Shown here: piece after piece, positions 8,567 through 18,139 of the stretch
How positions within the stretch are numbered: position 1 is the stretch's first letter
Layout of the letters: every line of letters starts with the position of its first letter
Origin: Sphingomonas_E sp042693015
GTDB lineage: Bacteria; Pseudomonadota; Alphaproteobacteria; Sphingomonadales; Sphingomonadaceae
Direction of reading: 5' to 3'
DNA: 64,000 nt
NCBI RefSeq assembly: GCF_042693015.1
Contig: NZ_CP170544.1
Coordinates: forward strand, 744,001-808,000
Position numbers and translations under genes: made by a program
Notes under the pieces: model-generated
Databases searched by the model: none
Seen by the model: only the letters and a program-made list of their open reading frames with translations
Told to the model about the DNA's origin: nothing

Positions 8567-11500
8567 ATGGCGGACTCGACGATCGGTGTGAAGGTGAGCG
8601 AGGATCTTCGCCAGCGATTGAAGGATGCCGCTGGGGAGATTGGGCGCACGCCGCACTGGCTCGCCAAGAAATCGCTGATCGGCGCGATCGAGGCGATCGA
8701 GCGGGGCGATCGGTCGATCGCCGATGAAAGCCTGATCGTCGATGATGGCGAGGTTCATTTCACGCCGAATGCCGAAGCGCCGCCCGCACCCTTCATCCAT
8801 TTTGCCCAGAATGTGCAGCCGCAAGGTGCGCTGCGTGCCCGCATCACCTCCGCTTATCGCCTGCCCGAACGCGAATGCCTGCCCTATCTGCTTGCCGAAG
8901 CGACGCTGACGCCGGAGCAGAAGAAGGTGGCGGATGCCACCGCCGCCCAGCTCGTCACCGCGCTCCGCGAAAAGGGGCAGGGCGGCGGCGTCGAAGGGCT
9001 GATCCAGGAATATTCGCTGTCCAGCCAGGAAGGCGTGGCGCTGATGTGCCTGGCCGAGGCTTTGCTCCGTATCCCCGATCGCGCCACCCGCGATGCGCTG
9101 ATCCGCGACAAGATTTCGACCGGTGATTGGCAATCGCATGTCGGCCGCAGCCCGTCCTTGTTCGTCAATGCCGCCACCTGGGGTCTGGTCGTCACCGGCA
9201 AGCTCACCTCCACCGCCAGCGAAAAGAGCCTGTCCTCGGCGCTCACCAAGCTGATCGGCCGCGGCGGCGAGCCGGTGATCCGCAAGGGCGTCGACATGGC
9301 GATGCGGATGATGGGCGAACAGTTCGTCACCGGCCAAGATATCGGGGAAGCGCTCGCCAACGCCCGCACGATGGAGGCCAAGGGCTTCCGTTATTCCTAT
9401 GACATGCTGGGCGAAGCCGCGACCACCGCGACTGATGCTGCGCGTTATTATGCGGATTATGAACGCGCCATCCACGCGATCGGCAAGGCCTCCGGCGGTC
9501 GTGGCATCTACGAAGGCCCCGGCATCTCGGTGAAGCTGTCGGCGCTCCACCCGCGTTATGCGCGCGCCCAGCATGAGCGGATGGTGGCGGAACTCTTCCC
9601 CAAGCTGAAGGCGCTGGTCATCCTCGCCCGCAGCTATGACATCGCCGTCAATATCGACGCGGAGGAGGCCGATCGCCTCGAAATCTCGCTCGACCTGCTC
9701 GAAGGGCTGTGTGCCGCGCCGGAGCTCAAGGGCTGGAACGGCATCGGCTTCGTCATCCAGGCTTATTCCAAGCGCTGTCCCTATGTGATCGATCATGTCA
9801 TCGATCTGGCGCGCCGTACCGGCCACCGGCTGATGATCCGTCTGGTCAAGGGCGCCTATTGGGATAGCGAGATCAAGCGCGCCCAGGTGGACGGGCTGGA
9901 GGACTTCCCGGTCTTCACCCGCAAGATTCACACCGACGTGTCATACCTCGCCTGCGCGCGCAAGCTGCTGGCGGCGCCCGACGCGGTCTTCCCGCAATTC
10001 GCGACGCACAATGCCCGCACGCTGGCGAGCGTCATGGCGATGGCCGGCGGCAATTATTATGCCGGCCAGTACGAATTCCAGTGCCTGCACGGCATGGGCG
10101 AACCGCTCTATGAAGAGGTCGTCGGGTCGGCCAAGCTGGGCCGTCCGTGCCGCATCTATGCGCCTGTCGGCACGCATGAGACCTTGCTGGCTTATCTCGT
10201 CCGCCGCCTGCTCGAAAACGGCGCCAACAGTTCCTTCGTCAACCAGATCGGCAATGCGGATATTCCGATCGAGAGCCTGATCGCCGATCCGGTCGATGCC
10301 GCGCGCAAGATCGAGCCGCTCGGCTCCTCGCACCCGGCGATCCGGTCGCCCCGCGATCTTTACGGCGCGTCGCGGCCCAATTCGGCCGGGCTCGATCTCG
10401 CCAACGAACAGCGCCTCGCCTCGCTGTCGGCTGCGTTGCTGACGAGTGCGGCGATCGGCTGGCGGGCCGAACCCGCGGACGCCGGCGGCATCGAGCGCCC
10501 GGTCTACAACCCCGCCGACCAGCGCGATGTGGTCGGCACCGTCTGGGACTGCACGCCCGTCATGGTCGAGGCGAGCCTCGCCCGCGCCGCCCGTGAACAG
10601 GCGGTATGGGGCGCGACCCCGGCGGCGGAGCGTTCCGCCTGCCTGCGCCGCGCGGCGGACCTGATGGAGGCGCGGATGCCCGTGCTCCTCGGCCTCATCG
10701 TCCGCGAAGCCGGCAAGTCGCTGCCCAACGCCATTTCCGAGGTCCGCGAAGCGGTCGATTTCCTGCGTTATTATGCCGATGCCGCGCAGAATTACGCGTC
10801 GGACACGCATCGCCCGCTCGGTCCCGTTGCCTGCATCAGCCCGTGGAATTTCCCGCTCGCCATCTTCACCGGCCAGGTCGCTGCGGCGCTGGCCGCCGGC
10901 AACACCGTGCTCGCCAAGCCGGCCGAGGAAACTCCGCTGATCGCTGCCGAAGCCGTGCGCCTGCTGCATGAAGCCGGCGTTCCTGCCGATGCGCTCCAAC
11001 TCGTCACCGGTGCTGGCGAGGTCGGCGGCCTCCTCACCGGCGATGCCCGCGTGCGCGGCGTCGTCTTCACGGGATCGACCGAGGTGGCCCGCATCATCCA
11101 GCGCACCGTCGCCAAGCGGGTGACGCCGGAAGGCCATGCGATCCCGCTGATCGCCGAAACCGGCGGCATGAACGCGATGATCGTCGACAGCTCCGCGCTT
11201 GCCGAACAGGTGGTGGGCGATGTCATCGCCTCGGCCTTCGACAGCGCCGGCCAGCGCTGCTCGGCGCTGCGCATCCTCTGCATTCAGGACGATGTTGCGG
11301 ATCGCACGCTGGAAATGCTGTGGGGCGCGATGAACGAGCTCAGCGTCGGCAATCCCGATCGTCTCTCGGTCGATGTCGGCCCCGTCATCACCGCCGAAGC
11401 GCGCGAGCGGATCGCCAGCCATATCGAGGCGATGGCCGCCAAGGGCCACAATGTCCGCGCGCTCCCCATGCCCGATGAGGCGCGCCACGGCACCTTCGTC

Positions 11501-12439
11501 CCGCCGACGATGATCGAGATCGACGCGATCTCCGATGTCGAACAGGAGGTGTTCGGCCCCGTCCTCCATGTGCTGCGTTATGCGCGGGAGGATCGCGAGG
11601 CGGTGATCGATGCGGTCAACGCTACCGGCTACGGGCTCACCTTCGGCATCCACTCGCGCATCGACGAAACGATCGCGCGCCTGTCCGATCGCAGCCATGC
11701 CGGCAACGTCTATGTGAACCGCAACATCATCGGCGCGGTCGTCGGCGTGCAGCCGTTCGGCGGGCAGGGGCTTTCGGGCACCGGCCCCAAGGCTGGCGGT
11801 CCGCTCTATGTGCCACGGCTGCTGGCCGTGCGCCCGTCGGAGGACAAGCCGGCGCTGGTTGCCGATGCGGCCCAGCTCGCGCCCTTCCACACCTATGTCG
11901 ATTGGCTGCGCGATGCGGGCCATGGCGAGGCTTTGTTCGCCTGCAAGGGCCAGGCGGTCGGCATTCCCCTGGGTGCGGTGTCCGAACTGCCGGGGCCAGT
12001 GGGTGAACGCAACCTCTACCGGCTGGAGCCGCGCGGGCGCGTCGCCCTGCTGGCGTCGTCGACCACCGGCCTGCTGATCCAGCTCGGCGCCGTGTTCGCC
12101 ACCGGCAATGACGCCGTGGTCGAGGCCGGCCATCCCGCGCTGCCGGTGCTGGACGGGTTGCCGCCCCCACTTGCCAAGCGCGTCCACCGCAGCGCCTCCT
12201 GGGCGACCGAGCCCGATCTCGGCGGCGTATTGTTCGAAGGCGACGCCGACGCGTTGATCGCGGTCAATGCAGCCGTGGCCGAACGCGAAGGCCGTATCGT
12301 CATCGTTCAGGGCGCGACGGCCGCGGACCTCTTCTCCAGCCGATCGGGCTACAATCTCGATCTGCTGCTGGAAGAGAAAGTGATCAGCACCAACACCGCG
12401 GCCGCGGGCGGCAATGCGACGTTGATGGCGATCGGCTGA
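8567..12439 (+). CDS. putA: Trifunctional PutA: RHH repressor, proline dehydrogenase, P5C dehydrogenase
   Basis: 1290 residues; oxidises proline to glutamate using FAD then NAD+. The N-terminal ~45 residues (STIGVKVSEDLRQRLKDAA...) resemble a ribbon-helix-helix DNA-binding domain. The proline dehydrogenase barrel spans roughly 180-480, with RLVKGAYWDSEIKRAQ and LLENGANSSFVNQ substrate/FAD motifs. The aldehyde dehydrogenase domain spans about 560-1040, with Glu864 in AETGGMN and the nucleophile Cys898 in FDSAGQRCSALR. A further C-terminal segment is typical of long PutAs. The ATG at 8567 follows AGG by 8 nt; an upstream GTG at 8558 is less likely. Candidate operators precede it and a hairpin terminator follows. 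Confidence 0.96.
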   Translation: MADSTIGVKVSEDLRQRLKDAAGEIGRTPHWLAKKSLIGAIEAIERGDRSIADESLIVDDGEVHFTPNAEAPPAPFIHFAQNVQPQGALRARITSAYRLPERECLPYLLAEATLTPEQKKVADATAAQLVTALREKGQGGGVEGLIQEYSLSSQEGVALMCLAEALLRIPDRATRDALIRDKISTGDWQSHVGRSPSLFVNAATWGLVVTGKLTSTASEKSLSSALTKLIGRGGEPVIRKGVDMAMRMMGEQFVTGQDIGEALANARTMEAKGFRYSYDMLGEAATTATDAARYYADYERAIHAIGKASGGRGIYEGPGISVKLSALHPRYARAQHERMVAELFPKLKALVILARSYDIAVNIDAEEADRLEISLDLLEGLCAAPELKGWNGIGFVIQAYSKRCPYVIDHVIDLARRTGHRLMIRLVKGAYWDSEIKRAQVDGLEDFPVFTRKIHTDVSYLACARKLLAAPDAVFPQFATHNARTLASVMAMAGGNYYAGQYEFQCLHGMGEPLYEEVVGSAKLGRPCRIYAPVGTHETLLAYLVRRLLENGANSSFVNQIGNADIPIESLIADPVDAARKIEPLGSSHPAIRSPRDLYGASRPNSAGLDLANEQRLASLSAALLTSAAIGWRAEPADAGGIERPVYNPADQRDVVGTVWDCTPVMVEASLARAAREQAVWGATPAAERSACLRRAADLMEARMPVLLGLIVREAGKSLPNAISEVREAVDFLRYYADAAQNYASDTHRPLGPVACISPWNFPLAIFTGQVAAALAAGNTVLAKPAEETPLIAAEAVRLLHEAGVPADALQLVTGAGEVGGLLTGDARVRGVVFTGSTEVARIIQRTVAKRVTPEGHAIPLIAETGGMNAMIVDSSALAEQVVGDVIASAFDSAGQRCSALRILCIQDDVADRTLEMLWGAMNELSVGNPDRLSVDVGPVITAEARERIASHIEAMAAKGHNVRALPMPDEARHGTFVPPTMIEIDAISDVEQEVFGPVLHVLRYAREDREAVIDAVNATGYGLTFGIHSRIDETIARLSDRSHAGNVYVNRNIIGAVVGVQPFGGQGLSGTGPKAGGPLYVPRLLAVRPSEDKPALVADAAQLAPFHTYVDWLRDAGHGEALFACKGQAVGIPLGAVSELPGPVGERNLYRLEPRGRVALLASSTTGLLIQLGAVFATGNDAVVEAGHPALPVLDGLPPPLAKRVHRSASWATEPDLGGVLFEGDADALIAVNAAVAEREGRIVIVQGATAADLFSSRSGYNLDLLLEEKVISTNTAAAGGNATLMAIG

Positions 12440-12489
12440 GCAGGACTCAAGAACAGGGAATTTTCCGCAGTGCACAAAACACACTTGCA

Positions 12490-12515
12490 GATGCGTGGAG
12501 AATCACGCATCTTTT
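12490..12515 (+). terminator. Hairpin plus T-run, likely putA terminator
   Basis: GATGCGTG (12490-12497) pairs perfectly with CACGCATC (12504-12511) over a 6-nt loop, and TTTT follows. It lies 51 bp after the putA stop. It could instead be part of the nirB leader, but its loop (GAGAAT) does not fit the ANTAR A1/G4 rule. Confidence 0.6.
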
Positions 12516-12550
12516 GATCCAGCGGGCAAGGATGTCCGCGCAAAATAGGC

Positions 12551-12599
12551 CCGGAACCCCATAGACGGGGATCAGGGTAGCGGCCGGCCCAACACCGGC
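12551..12599 (+). ncRNA. ANTAR-type tandem hairpin leader upstream of nirB
   Basis: Hairpin 1: CCCC (12557-12560), hexaloop ATAGAC (12561-12566), GGGG (12567-12570), with a lower GA/TC pair beyond an A-A mismatch. The loop has A at position 1 and G at position 4, the rule known for RNAs bound by NasR/NasT-type ANTAR antiterminators. Hairpin 2: GCCGG (12583-12587) and CCGGC (12595-12599) around a 7-nt loop, a weaker match. An intrinsic terminator follows and then the nitrite reductase gene, the layout of nitrate-responsive nas leaders. No nasT or nasR gene is in the window. Confidence 0.6.
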
Positions 12600-12612
12600 A
12601 GCGCCAAGAGGC

Positions 12613-12662
12613 AAAGCCGCCTTCGACCACCCCATCCGGGGCAGGTTGAAGGCGGCTTTTTT
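12613..12662 (+). terminator. Intrinsic attenuator directly before nirB
   Basis: AAAGCCGCCTTC (12613-12624) pairs with GAAGGCGGCTTT (12648-12659). The interior can fold further (CCCC/GGGG), and a six-T run ends at 12662. The nirB start is only 20 bp downstream, so read-through must be controlled. With the preceding ANTAR-like hairpins this fits transcription antitermination of the nitrate assimilation operon. Confidence 0.8.
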
Positions 12663-12681
12663 CGTGTTCGGAGATGGGGCG

Positions 12682-15195
12682 ATGGAGTTTACGGGCAAGC
12701 TGGAACAGGCGGACGAAGGGGCAGCCGTCCCCGCCGCGACGCCGCGCAAGCCGCATCTGGTGGTGATCGGCAACGGCATGGCCGGGTGCCGCGCGGTGGA
12801 GGAGGTGCTGGCGCGTGATGCCAGCCGTTTCCGCATCACCATCTTCGGCGCGGAACCGCGGGTGAATTACAACCGCATCATGCTTTCGCCGCTGCTGGCG
12901 GGCGAGAAGAGCTTCGACGACATCGTCATCAATGACGAGGCCTGGTATGCCGGCAACGGCATCGAGCTGGTCGCCGGCGATGCAGTAACGGCGATCGACC
13001 GGCAGGCGAAGACGGTGACGAGCGCGTCGGGCCGCACCATCGCCTATGACAAATTGCTGATCGCCACGGGTTCCGATCCGTTCGTGATTCCGGTGCCGGG
13101 CAAGGATTTGCCGGGCGTCGTCACCTTCCGCGACATGGATGATGTCGGCACCATGCTGCGCGCGGCCGAGAATGGCGGCCATGCCGTCGTCATCGGCGGC
13201 GGCCTGCTGGGGCTGGAAGCGGCGCACGGGCTGACGCTCCGTGGCATGGGCGTGACGGTGATCCATCTTATGTCGACGTTGATGGAACGTCAGCTCGACG
13301 AGGCGGCGGGCTGGCTGCTGAAGAATGCGCTGGAGGCGCGTGGCCAGACGATCCTGACCGGCGCGGACACGGCCGAAATCTATGGCGACGGCAAGGTCGA
13401 GGGCGTGCGGCTGAAGGACGGACGCGAGATCCCGGCGAGCCTGGTGGTGATGGCGGTGGGTATCCGCCCCAACACGCGGCTGGCGCAGGCGTCGGGCCTT
13501 GCGGTGGGACGCGGCATCCAGGTCGACGATCATATGGTGACGTCTGACGCGGACGTGCTGGCGGTGGGCGAATGCGTCGAGCATCGCGGGCTTTGCTACG
13601 GTCTGGTCGCACCTTTGTGGGAGATGTGCCGGGCGCTCGCCGATGGGCTGACGACCGGGCCGACCGGCTATGAGGGGTCGGTTACCTCCACCAAGCTCAA
13701 GGTTTCGGGCATCGACGTCTTTTCCGCCGGCGACTTTTCCGGCGGTGACGGCGCAGAAGATATCGTGATGCGCGATGCGGCGCGCGGCCAGTATCGCCGC
13801 GTGATCGTGAAGGACGACCGCGTGGTCGGTGCGGTGCTCTATGGCGATACCGCCGACGGCAACTGGTATTTCGACCTGATGAAGAAAAGCGAGGATGTTT
13901 CCGGCATCCGCGACAATCTGATCTTCGGCCAGGCCTTCGCCCAAGGAGGGGGCGCGACGGACCCTAAGGCGGCCGTTGCGGCGCTTTCCGACGATGCGGA
14001 AATCTGCGGCTGCAACGGCGTGTCCAAGGGGCAGGTGGTCGCCTGCATCGAAAAGGGGGCGTGCAGCCTCGATGCCGTGCGTGCCGGCTGCAAGGCATCG
14101 GCAAGCTGCGGCTCCTGCACCGGGCTGGTCGAGAATCTGCTCGCGGTCACGCTGGGCGACGCGGTGCAGGCCGGGCCGAAGACGATGTGCAAATGCACCA
14201 GCTTCACCCATGACGATGTCCGCCGCGAGATCGTGGCGCAGGCGATGAAGTCGATCCCCGAGGTGATGCAGCGGCTGAGTTGGTCGACCCCGGACGGCTG
14301 CTCGTCCTGCCGGCCCGCGCTCAATTATTATCTGCTGTGCGCATGGCCCGGCGATTATGTCGATGACCAGCAGAGCCGTTTCGTCAATGAACGGATGCAC
14401 GCCAACATCCAGAAGGACGGCACTTATTCGGTCGTGCCGCGGATGTGGGGCGGGCTCACCAACCCTCGCGAACTGCGCGCGATCGCCGATGTCGTCGAGA
14501 AATTCAACGCGCCGATGGTGAAGGTGACGGGCGGCCAGCGGCTCGACATCTTTGGGATCAAGAAGGAAGATCTGCCCGCGGTGTGGGCCGATCTCAACGC
14601 GGCGGGCATGGTTTCGGGCCATGCCTATGGCAAGTCGCTGCGCACGGTGAAGACCTGTGTGGGCTCCGAATGGTGTCGTTTCGGCACGCAGGATTCGACC
14701 GGGCTGGGTGTCCAGATCGAGCGGATGACCTGGGGCTCGTGGATGCCGCACAAGTTCAAGATCGCCGTTTCGGGATGCCCGCGAAACTGCGCGGAAGCGA
14801 CGATCAAGGACTTCGGCGTGGTGTGCGTCGACAGTGGTTATGAGCTCCACGTCGGCGGCAATGGCGGCATCAAGGTTCGCGCCACGGACCTGCTCTGCAA
14901 GGTCGAGACCGAGCAGCAGGCGATGGATTATTGCGCCGCCTTCATCCAGCTCTACCGCGAGGAAGCGCGCTATCTGGAGCGGACCGCGCCGTGGATCGAG
15001 CGGGTGGGCGTGGAATATATCCGCGAGCGGATCGCGGAGGACGACGTTCGCCGCGAGGCGCTGACCGCGCGGTTCCTGTTCTCGCAAAGCTTTTGCCAGA
15101 AGGACCCGTGGGCCGAGCGCGCCGAGGGTGCGGACCGGCAGTTGCACGCGCATCTCGGCGAAGTGCGGCCCCTTGCAATGATGGCAGCGGAGTGA
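12682..15195 (+). CDS. nirB: Assimilatory nitrite reductase [NAD(P)H] large subunit
   Basis: 837 residues; reduces nitrite to ammonium. In order: FAD/NAD(P)H pyridine-nucleotide oxidoreductase domain (VVIGNGMAGCRAVEEV near residue 30, VVIGGGLLGLEAAHGL further on); BFD-like [2Fe-2S] domain with CGCNGVSKGQVVACIEKG and CKASASCGSC; a second Cys-rich segment (CKCTSFTHDDVR, DGCSSCRPAL); then the nitrite/sulfite reductase half-domains with siroheme/[4Fe-4S] cysteines in CVGSEWCRFG and CPRNCAEA. The ATG at 12682 has GGAG 8 nt upstream; an earlier TTG sits inside the attenuator stem and is rejected. First gene of nirB-nirD-nasA-cobA. Confidence 0.96.
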   Translation: MEFTGKLEQADEGAAVPAATPRKPHLVVIGNGMAGCRAVEEVLARDASRFRITIFGAEPRVNYNRIMLSPLLAGEKSFDDIVINDEAWYAGNGIELVAGDAVTAIDRQAKTVTSASGRTIAYDKLLIATGSDPFVIPVPGKDLPGVVTFRDMDDVGTMLRAAENGGHAVVIGGGLLGLEAAHGLTLRGMGVTVIHLMSTLMERQLDEAAGWLLKNALEARGQTILTGADTAEIYGDGKVEGVRLKDGREIPASLVVMAVGIRPNTRLAQASGLAVGRGIQVDDHMVTSDADVLAVGECVEHRGLCYGLVAPLWEMCRALADGLTTGPTGYEGSVTSTKLKVSGIDVFSAGDFSGGDGAEDIVMRDAARGQYRRVIVKDDRVVGAVLYGDTADGNWYFDLMKKSEDVSGIRDNLIFGQAFAQGGGATDPKAAVAALSDDAEICGCNGVSKGQVVACIEKGACSLDAVRAGCKASASCGSCTGLVENLLAVTLGDAVQAGPKTMCKCTSFTHDDVRREIVAQAMKSIPEVMQRLSWSTPDGCSSCRPALNYYLLCAWPGDYVDDQQSRFVNERMHANIQKDGTYSVVPRMWGGLTNPRELRAIADVVEKFNAPMVKVTGGQRLDIFGIKKEDLPAVWADLNAAGMVSGHAYGKSLRTVKTCVGSEWCRFGTQDSTGLGVQIERMTWGSWMPHKFKIAVSGCPRNCAEATIKDFGVVCVDSGYELHVGGNGGIKVRATDLLCKVETEQQAMDYCAAFIQLYREEARYLERTAPWIERVGVEYIRERIAEDDVRREALTARFLFSQSFCQKDPWAERAEGADRQLHAHLGEVRPLAMMAAE

Positions 15196-15200
15196 TGCCC

Positions 15201-15542
15201 ATGTTCACCGGAGACTGGCTCGACATCGGGCCGATCGATCAGATTCCCCTGCGTGGATCGCGCACCGTTCCCGTCGCGGGCGGGCCCGAGATCGCGGTGT
15301 TCCGCACCGGCGACGATCAGGTGTTCGCGCTCGTCAATCGCTGCCCGCATAAACACGGGCCGCTCAGCCAGGGCATCATCCACGGCCATTCGGTAAGCTG
15401 CCCGCTGCATAATTGGGCGATCTCGCTCAAGACCGGCGAGGCGCAGGGCGAGGACAAGGGCTGCACGCCGACGGTGCCGGTGAAGGTGGATGCGGGCCGC
15501 GTGCTGATCTGCCGCGCCTCGACGCTGGCGCAGGCGGCGTAG
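15201..15542 (+). CDS. nirD: Nitrite reductase small subunit, Rieske-type
   Basis: 113 residues, a single Rieske [2Fe-2S] domain with CPHKHGP and CPLHNW (C-x-H and C-x2-H ligands). It is the small subunit that supports NirB. Two starts are possible: ATG 15195 overlaps the nirB stop by one base, while ATG 15201 is 8 nt after GGAG (15189-15192). I prefer 15201; the difference is two residues. The stop codon TAG shares a G with the GTG start of nasA, so the three cistrons are translationally coupled. Confidence 0.93.
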   Translation: MFTGDWLDIGPIDQIPLRGSRTVPVAGGPEIAVFRTGDDQVFALVNRCPHKHGPLSQGIIHGHSVSCPLHNWAISLKTGEAQGEDKGCTPTVPVKVDAGRVLICRASTLAQAA

Positions 15543-18139
15543 TGGCAGCGACCCGCACCACCTGCGCTTATTGCGGCGTCGGCTGCGGCATCCTCGCGAC
15601 GCGCACCGGCGAGCGATCGGTCGAGATCCGCGGCGACGGCGATCATCCTGCCAATCGCGGCAAGCTCTGTTCGAAGGGGACGCATCTCGGCGAGACGGTG
15701 GGATTGGAGGGACGGTTGCTCCACCCGATGATCGGGGCGAAGCGCGCGAACTGGGACAAGGCGCTCGATCTTGTCGCCAGACGCTTTCGCGACACGATCG
15801 CGCGGCACGGGCCGGACAGCGTCGCCTTCTACGTCTCGGGCCAGTTGCTGACCGAGGATTATTACGTCGCCAACAAGCTGATGAAGGGGTTCATCGGCTC
15901 GGGCAATATCGACACCAATTCAAGGCTGTGCATGTCGAGCGCGGTTGCCGGCCATATCCGCGCGTTCGGCGAGGATGTGGTGCCGGCGAGCTATGACGAT
16001 CTCGACCAGGCCGACCTGATCGTGCTCGTCGGATCGAACGCCGCCTGGTGCCACCCGATCGTCTATCAGCGCATCCAGGCGGCGCGGGCGGCGCGGGGCA
16101 CGAAGCTGGTCGTCATCGATCCGCGCCGCACCGAGACGTGCGAGGATGCCGACCTGCATCTGCCGCTGCGGCCCGGCAGCGACGTCGCGCTGATGAACGG
16201 GCTGCTGACGCATTGCCGGCGCGAGGGGGTGATCGACGAGGCCTTCGTCGATGCGAGCGTGGCGATGCCGGAGGATTTCTGGAGCCAGCTCGACACGGGC
16301 TCGGACCTCTGGTCGGTGGCGAAGACCTGCGACCTTCCGGCGGCCGATGTGCAGCGCTTTTTCGATCTGTTTGCGCACAATCCGCGCACGGTCACGCTGT
16401 TCAGCCAAGGGATAAACCAGTCGATCCGCGGCACCGATCAGGTGAATGCGATCGTCAACGTCCACCTCGCCACGGGCCGGATCGGCAAGCCGGGCGCGGC
16501 GCCTTTCTCGATCACCGGCCAGCCCAATGCGATGGGCGGGCGAGAGGTGGGTGGGCTTGCCTCGACATTGGCGGCGCATATGGATTTCGCGGACGAGAAT
16601 GTCGCGCGCGTTGGCCGGTTCTGGGCGGCGGAGCGGATGGCGACGAAGCCGGGCCTGAAGGCGGTCGATCTGTTTCGCGCGGTCGAGGAGGGGCGGATCA
16701 AGGCGCTGTGGATCATGGCGACCAACCCCGCCGTCTCGCTGCCCGATGCGGGCCGCGTGCGCGATGCGCTGGCGAAAATCCCGTTCCTTGTCGTCTCCGA
16801 CGTGATCGAACAGACCGACAGCTCGGTCGACGCCCATGTCCGCCTGCCGGCCGCGGCGTGGGGCGAGAAGGACGGCACGGTCACCAATTCGGATCGCACG
16901 ATCAGCCGCCAGCGCGGTTTCCTGCCGCTGCCGGGCGAAGCGAAGCCCGACTGGTGGATCGTCAAGGAAGTGGGCCGGCGCATGGGATGGCCCACCGCCT
17001 TTGCCTTTGATCGCCCGGCGGACATCTGGCGCGAACATGCGCGCCTTTCGGCCTATCAGAATGACGGAGCGCGGCTGTTCGACCTGCGCGCGCACGCCGC
17101 AATCGGCAATGACGCCTATGATGCGATGGCGCCGTTCCGCTGGGGCGGCGAAGCCTTTGCCGACGGCCGTTTCCCGACGCCGGAGGGCCGCGCCCGGCTG
17201 GTGCCGGTGAAGCAGATGCCGCTCGCCGATCCGCTGCGCGACTGGCCTTTGACGCTCAACACCGGGCGTTACCGTGACCAGTGGCACACGATGACGCGAA
17301 CCGGACTGTCGCCAAAGCTTGCCCGCCATCGCGAGGAACCTTTGGTCGAGGTCCATCCGGCGGATGCGGGCACGATCGGGCTGGCGGACGGCGCGATCGC
17401 GAGGGTGGCGACGCCGCAGGGGGAGAGCCTGTTCCGCGTGACGATCAGCGAGGGCCAGCGACGCGGCGAGATATTCACGCCGATCCACTGGACCGACCAG
17501 CAATCGACCGGCGGCCGCACGGGACGGCTCGCCCGGGCGCTGGTCGATCCGCATTCGGGCCAGCCCGGTTTCAAGTCGACCCCGGCGCGGATCGAGCCCG
17601 TCGCACTCGACTGGCGCGGTTTCCTGATCGTGCGGGGCGAGGCGGAAGCCCAGCCGGCGGCACTGTGGGCGACGCGCGTAACGGTGGCCGGCGGCGCGCT
17701 GTGGGAATTGGGCGGGCAGGGCGATCCCTCTAGTGTCGAGCGTTGCCTGCCAAAAGGTGAGCGGATCGAGGCGTCCGATCCAGCGCGCGGCACGCGGCGC
17801 GTTGCCGTGCTGCGCGATGGCCGGCTGGTCGCGGTGCTGTTCTTGACGCGATCGGGGGAACTGCCGTCCCGCGACTGGCTGATCGGCCAGCTCGATCAGC
17901 CGCAGGGGCCGGCGGTGCTCGCCGGCCGCGCGCCGGGTGCGCAGGCGGATCGGGGCGCGATCGTCTGCGTCTGTTTCGATGTCGGCATGAAGACGATCGT
18001 GTCGGCCATCGCGGCGCAGGATCTGGTGGATGTCGGCGCAGTCGGGGCGGCACTCGGCGCGGGCACCAATTGCGGCTCGTGCCGCCCCGCAATCGCACGC
18101 CTGATCGCCGAAACTCGTAAGGAGGCCGCACATGGCTGA
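15542..18139 (+). CDS. nasA: Assimilatory nitrate reductase catalytic subunit
   Basis: 865 residues, cytoplasmic Mo-bis-MGD enzyme reducing nitrate to nitrite. The N-terminal [4Fe-4S] ligands are seen in CAYCGVGCGI plus GKLCSKGTHLGET. Molybdopterin oxidoreductase and dinucleotide-binding domains follow (WIMATNPAVSLPDAG, LTLNTGRYRDQWHTMTRTG). The last ~80 residues hold a BFD-like [2Fe-2S] domain (VCVCFDVGMK and NCGSCRPA), as in NasA forms that take electrons without a separate NasB. The GTG start at 15542 overlaps the nirD stop, and the MAATRTTCAYCG start fits the family. It overlaps cobA by 8 bp. No nitrate transporter lies beside it in the window. Confidence 0.95.
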   Translation: MAATRTTCAYCGVGCGILATRTGERSVEIRGDGDHPANRGKLCSKGTHLGETVGLEGRLLHPMIGAKRANWDKALDLVARRFRDTIARHGPDSVAFYVSGQLLTEDYYVANKLMKGFIGSGNIDTNSRLCMSSAVAGHIRAFGEDVVPASYDDLDQADLIVLVGSNAAWCHPIVYQRIQAARAARGTKLVVIDPRRTETCEDADLHLPLRPGSDVALMNGLLTHCRREGVIDEAFVDASVAMPEDFWSQLDTGSDLWSVAKTCDLPAADVQRFFDLFAHNPRTVTLFSQGINQSIRGTDQVNAIVNVHLATGRIGKPGAAPFSITGQPNAMGGREVGGLASTLAAHMDFADENVARVGRFWAAERMATKPGLKAVDLFRAVEEGRIKALWIMATNPAVSLPDAGRVRDALAKIPFLVVSDVIEQTDSSVDAHVRLPAAAWGEKDGTVTNSDRTISRQRGFLPLPGEAKPDWWIVKEVGRRMGWPTAFAFDRPADIWREHARLSAYQNDGARLFDLRAHAAIGNDAYDAMAPFRWGGEAFADGRFPTPEGRARLVPVKQMPLADPLRDWPLTLNTGRYRDQWHTMTRTGLSPKLARHREEPLVEVHPADAGTIGLADGAIARVATPQGESLFRVTISEGQRRGEIFTPIHWTDQQSTGGRTGRLARALVDPHSGQPGFKSTPARIEPVALDWRGFLIVRGEAEAQPAALWATRVTVAGGALWELGGQGDPSSVERCLPKGERIEASDPARGTRRVAVLRDGRLVAVLFLTRSGELPSRDWLIGQLDQPQGPAVLAGRAPGAQADRGAIVCVCFDVGMKTIVSAIAAQDLVDVGAVGAALGAGTNCGSCRPAIARLIAETRKEAAHG

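Noticed and set aside
5440..8727. A very long plus-strand open frame opposite the b561-YceI and acyl-CoA ligase genes
   Set aside because: Arg/Asp/Gly-rich shadow with no family resemblance; both minus-strand genes have complete motif sets.
9941..12484. Long minus-strand open frames opposite putA
   Set aside because: No recognisable protein; putA is complete on the other strand.
12460..12500. Possible sigma-54 promoter before nirB (GCAC and TTGCA elements)
   Set aside because: The spacing between the two elements is too long for the -24/-12 pattern.
12490..12511. Hairpin GATGCGTG/CACGCATC as the first ANTAR hairpin
   Set aside because: Its six-base loop GAGAAT does not have A1 and G4; a terminator role for putA fits better.
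12349..15153. Long minus-strand open frame opposite nirB
   Set aside because: Composition is that of a GC-rich antisense shadow; nirB has all cofactor motifs.
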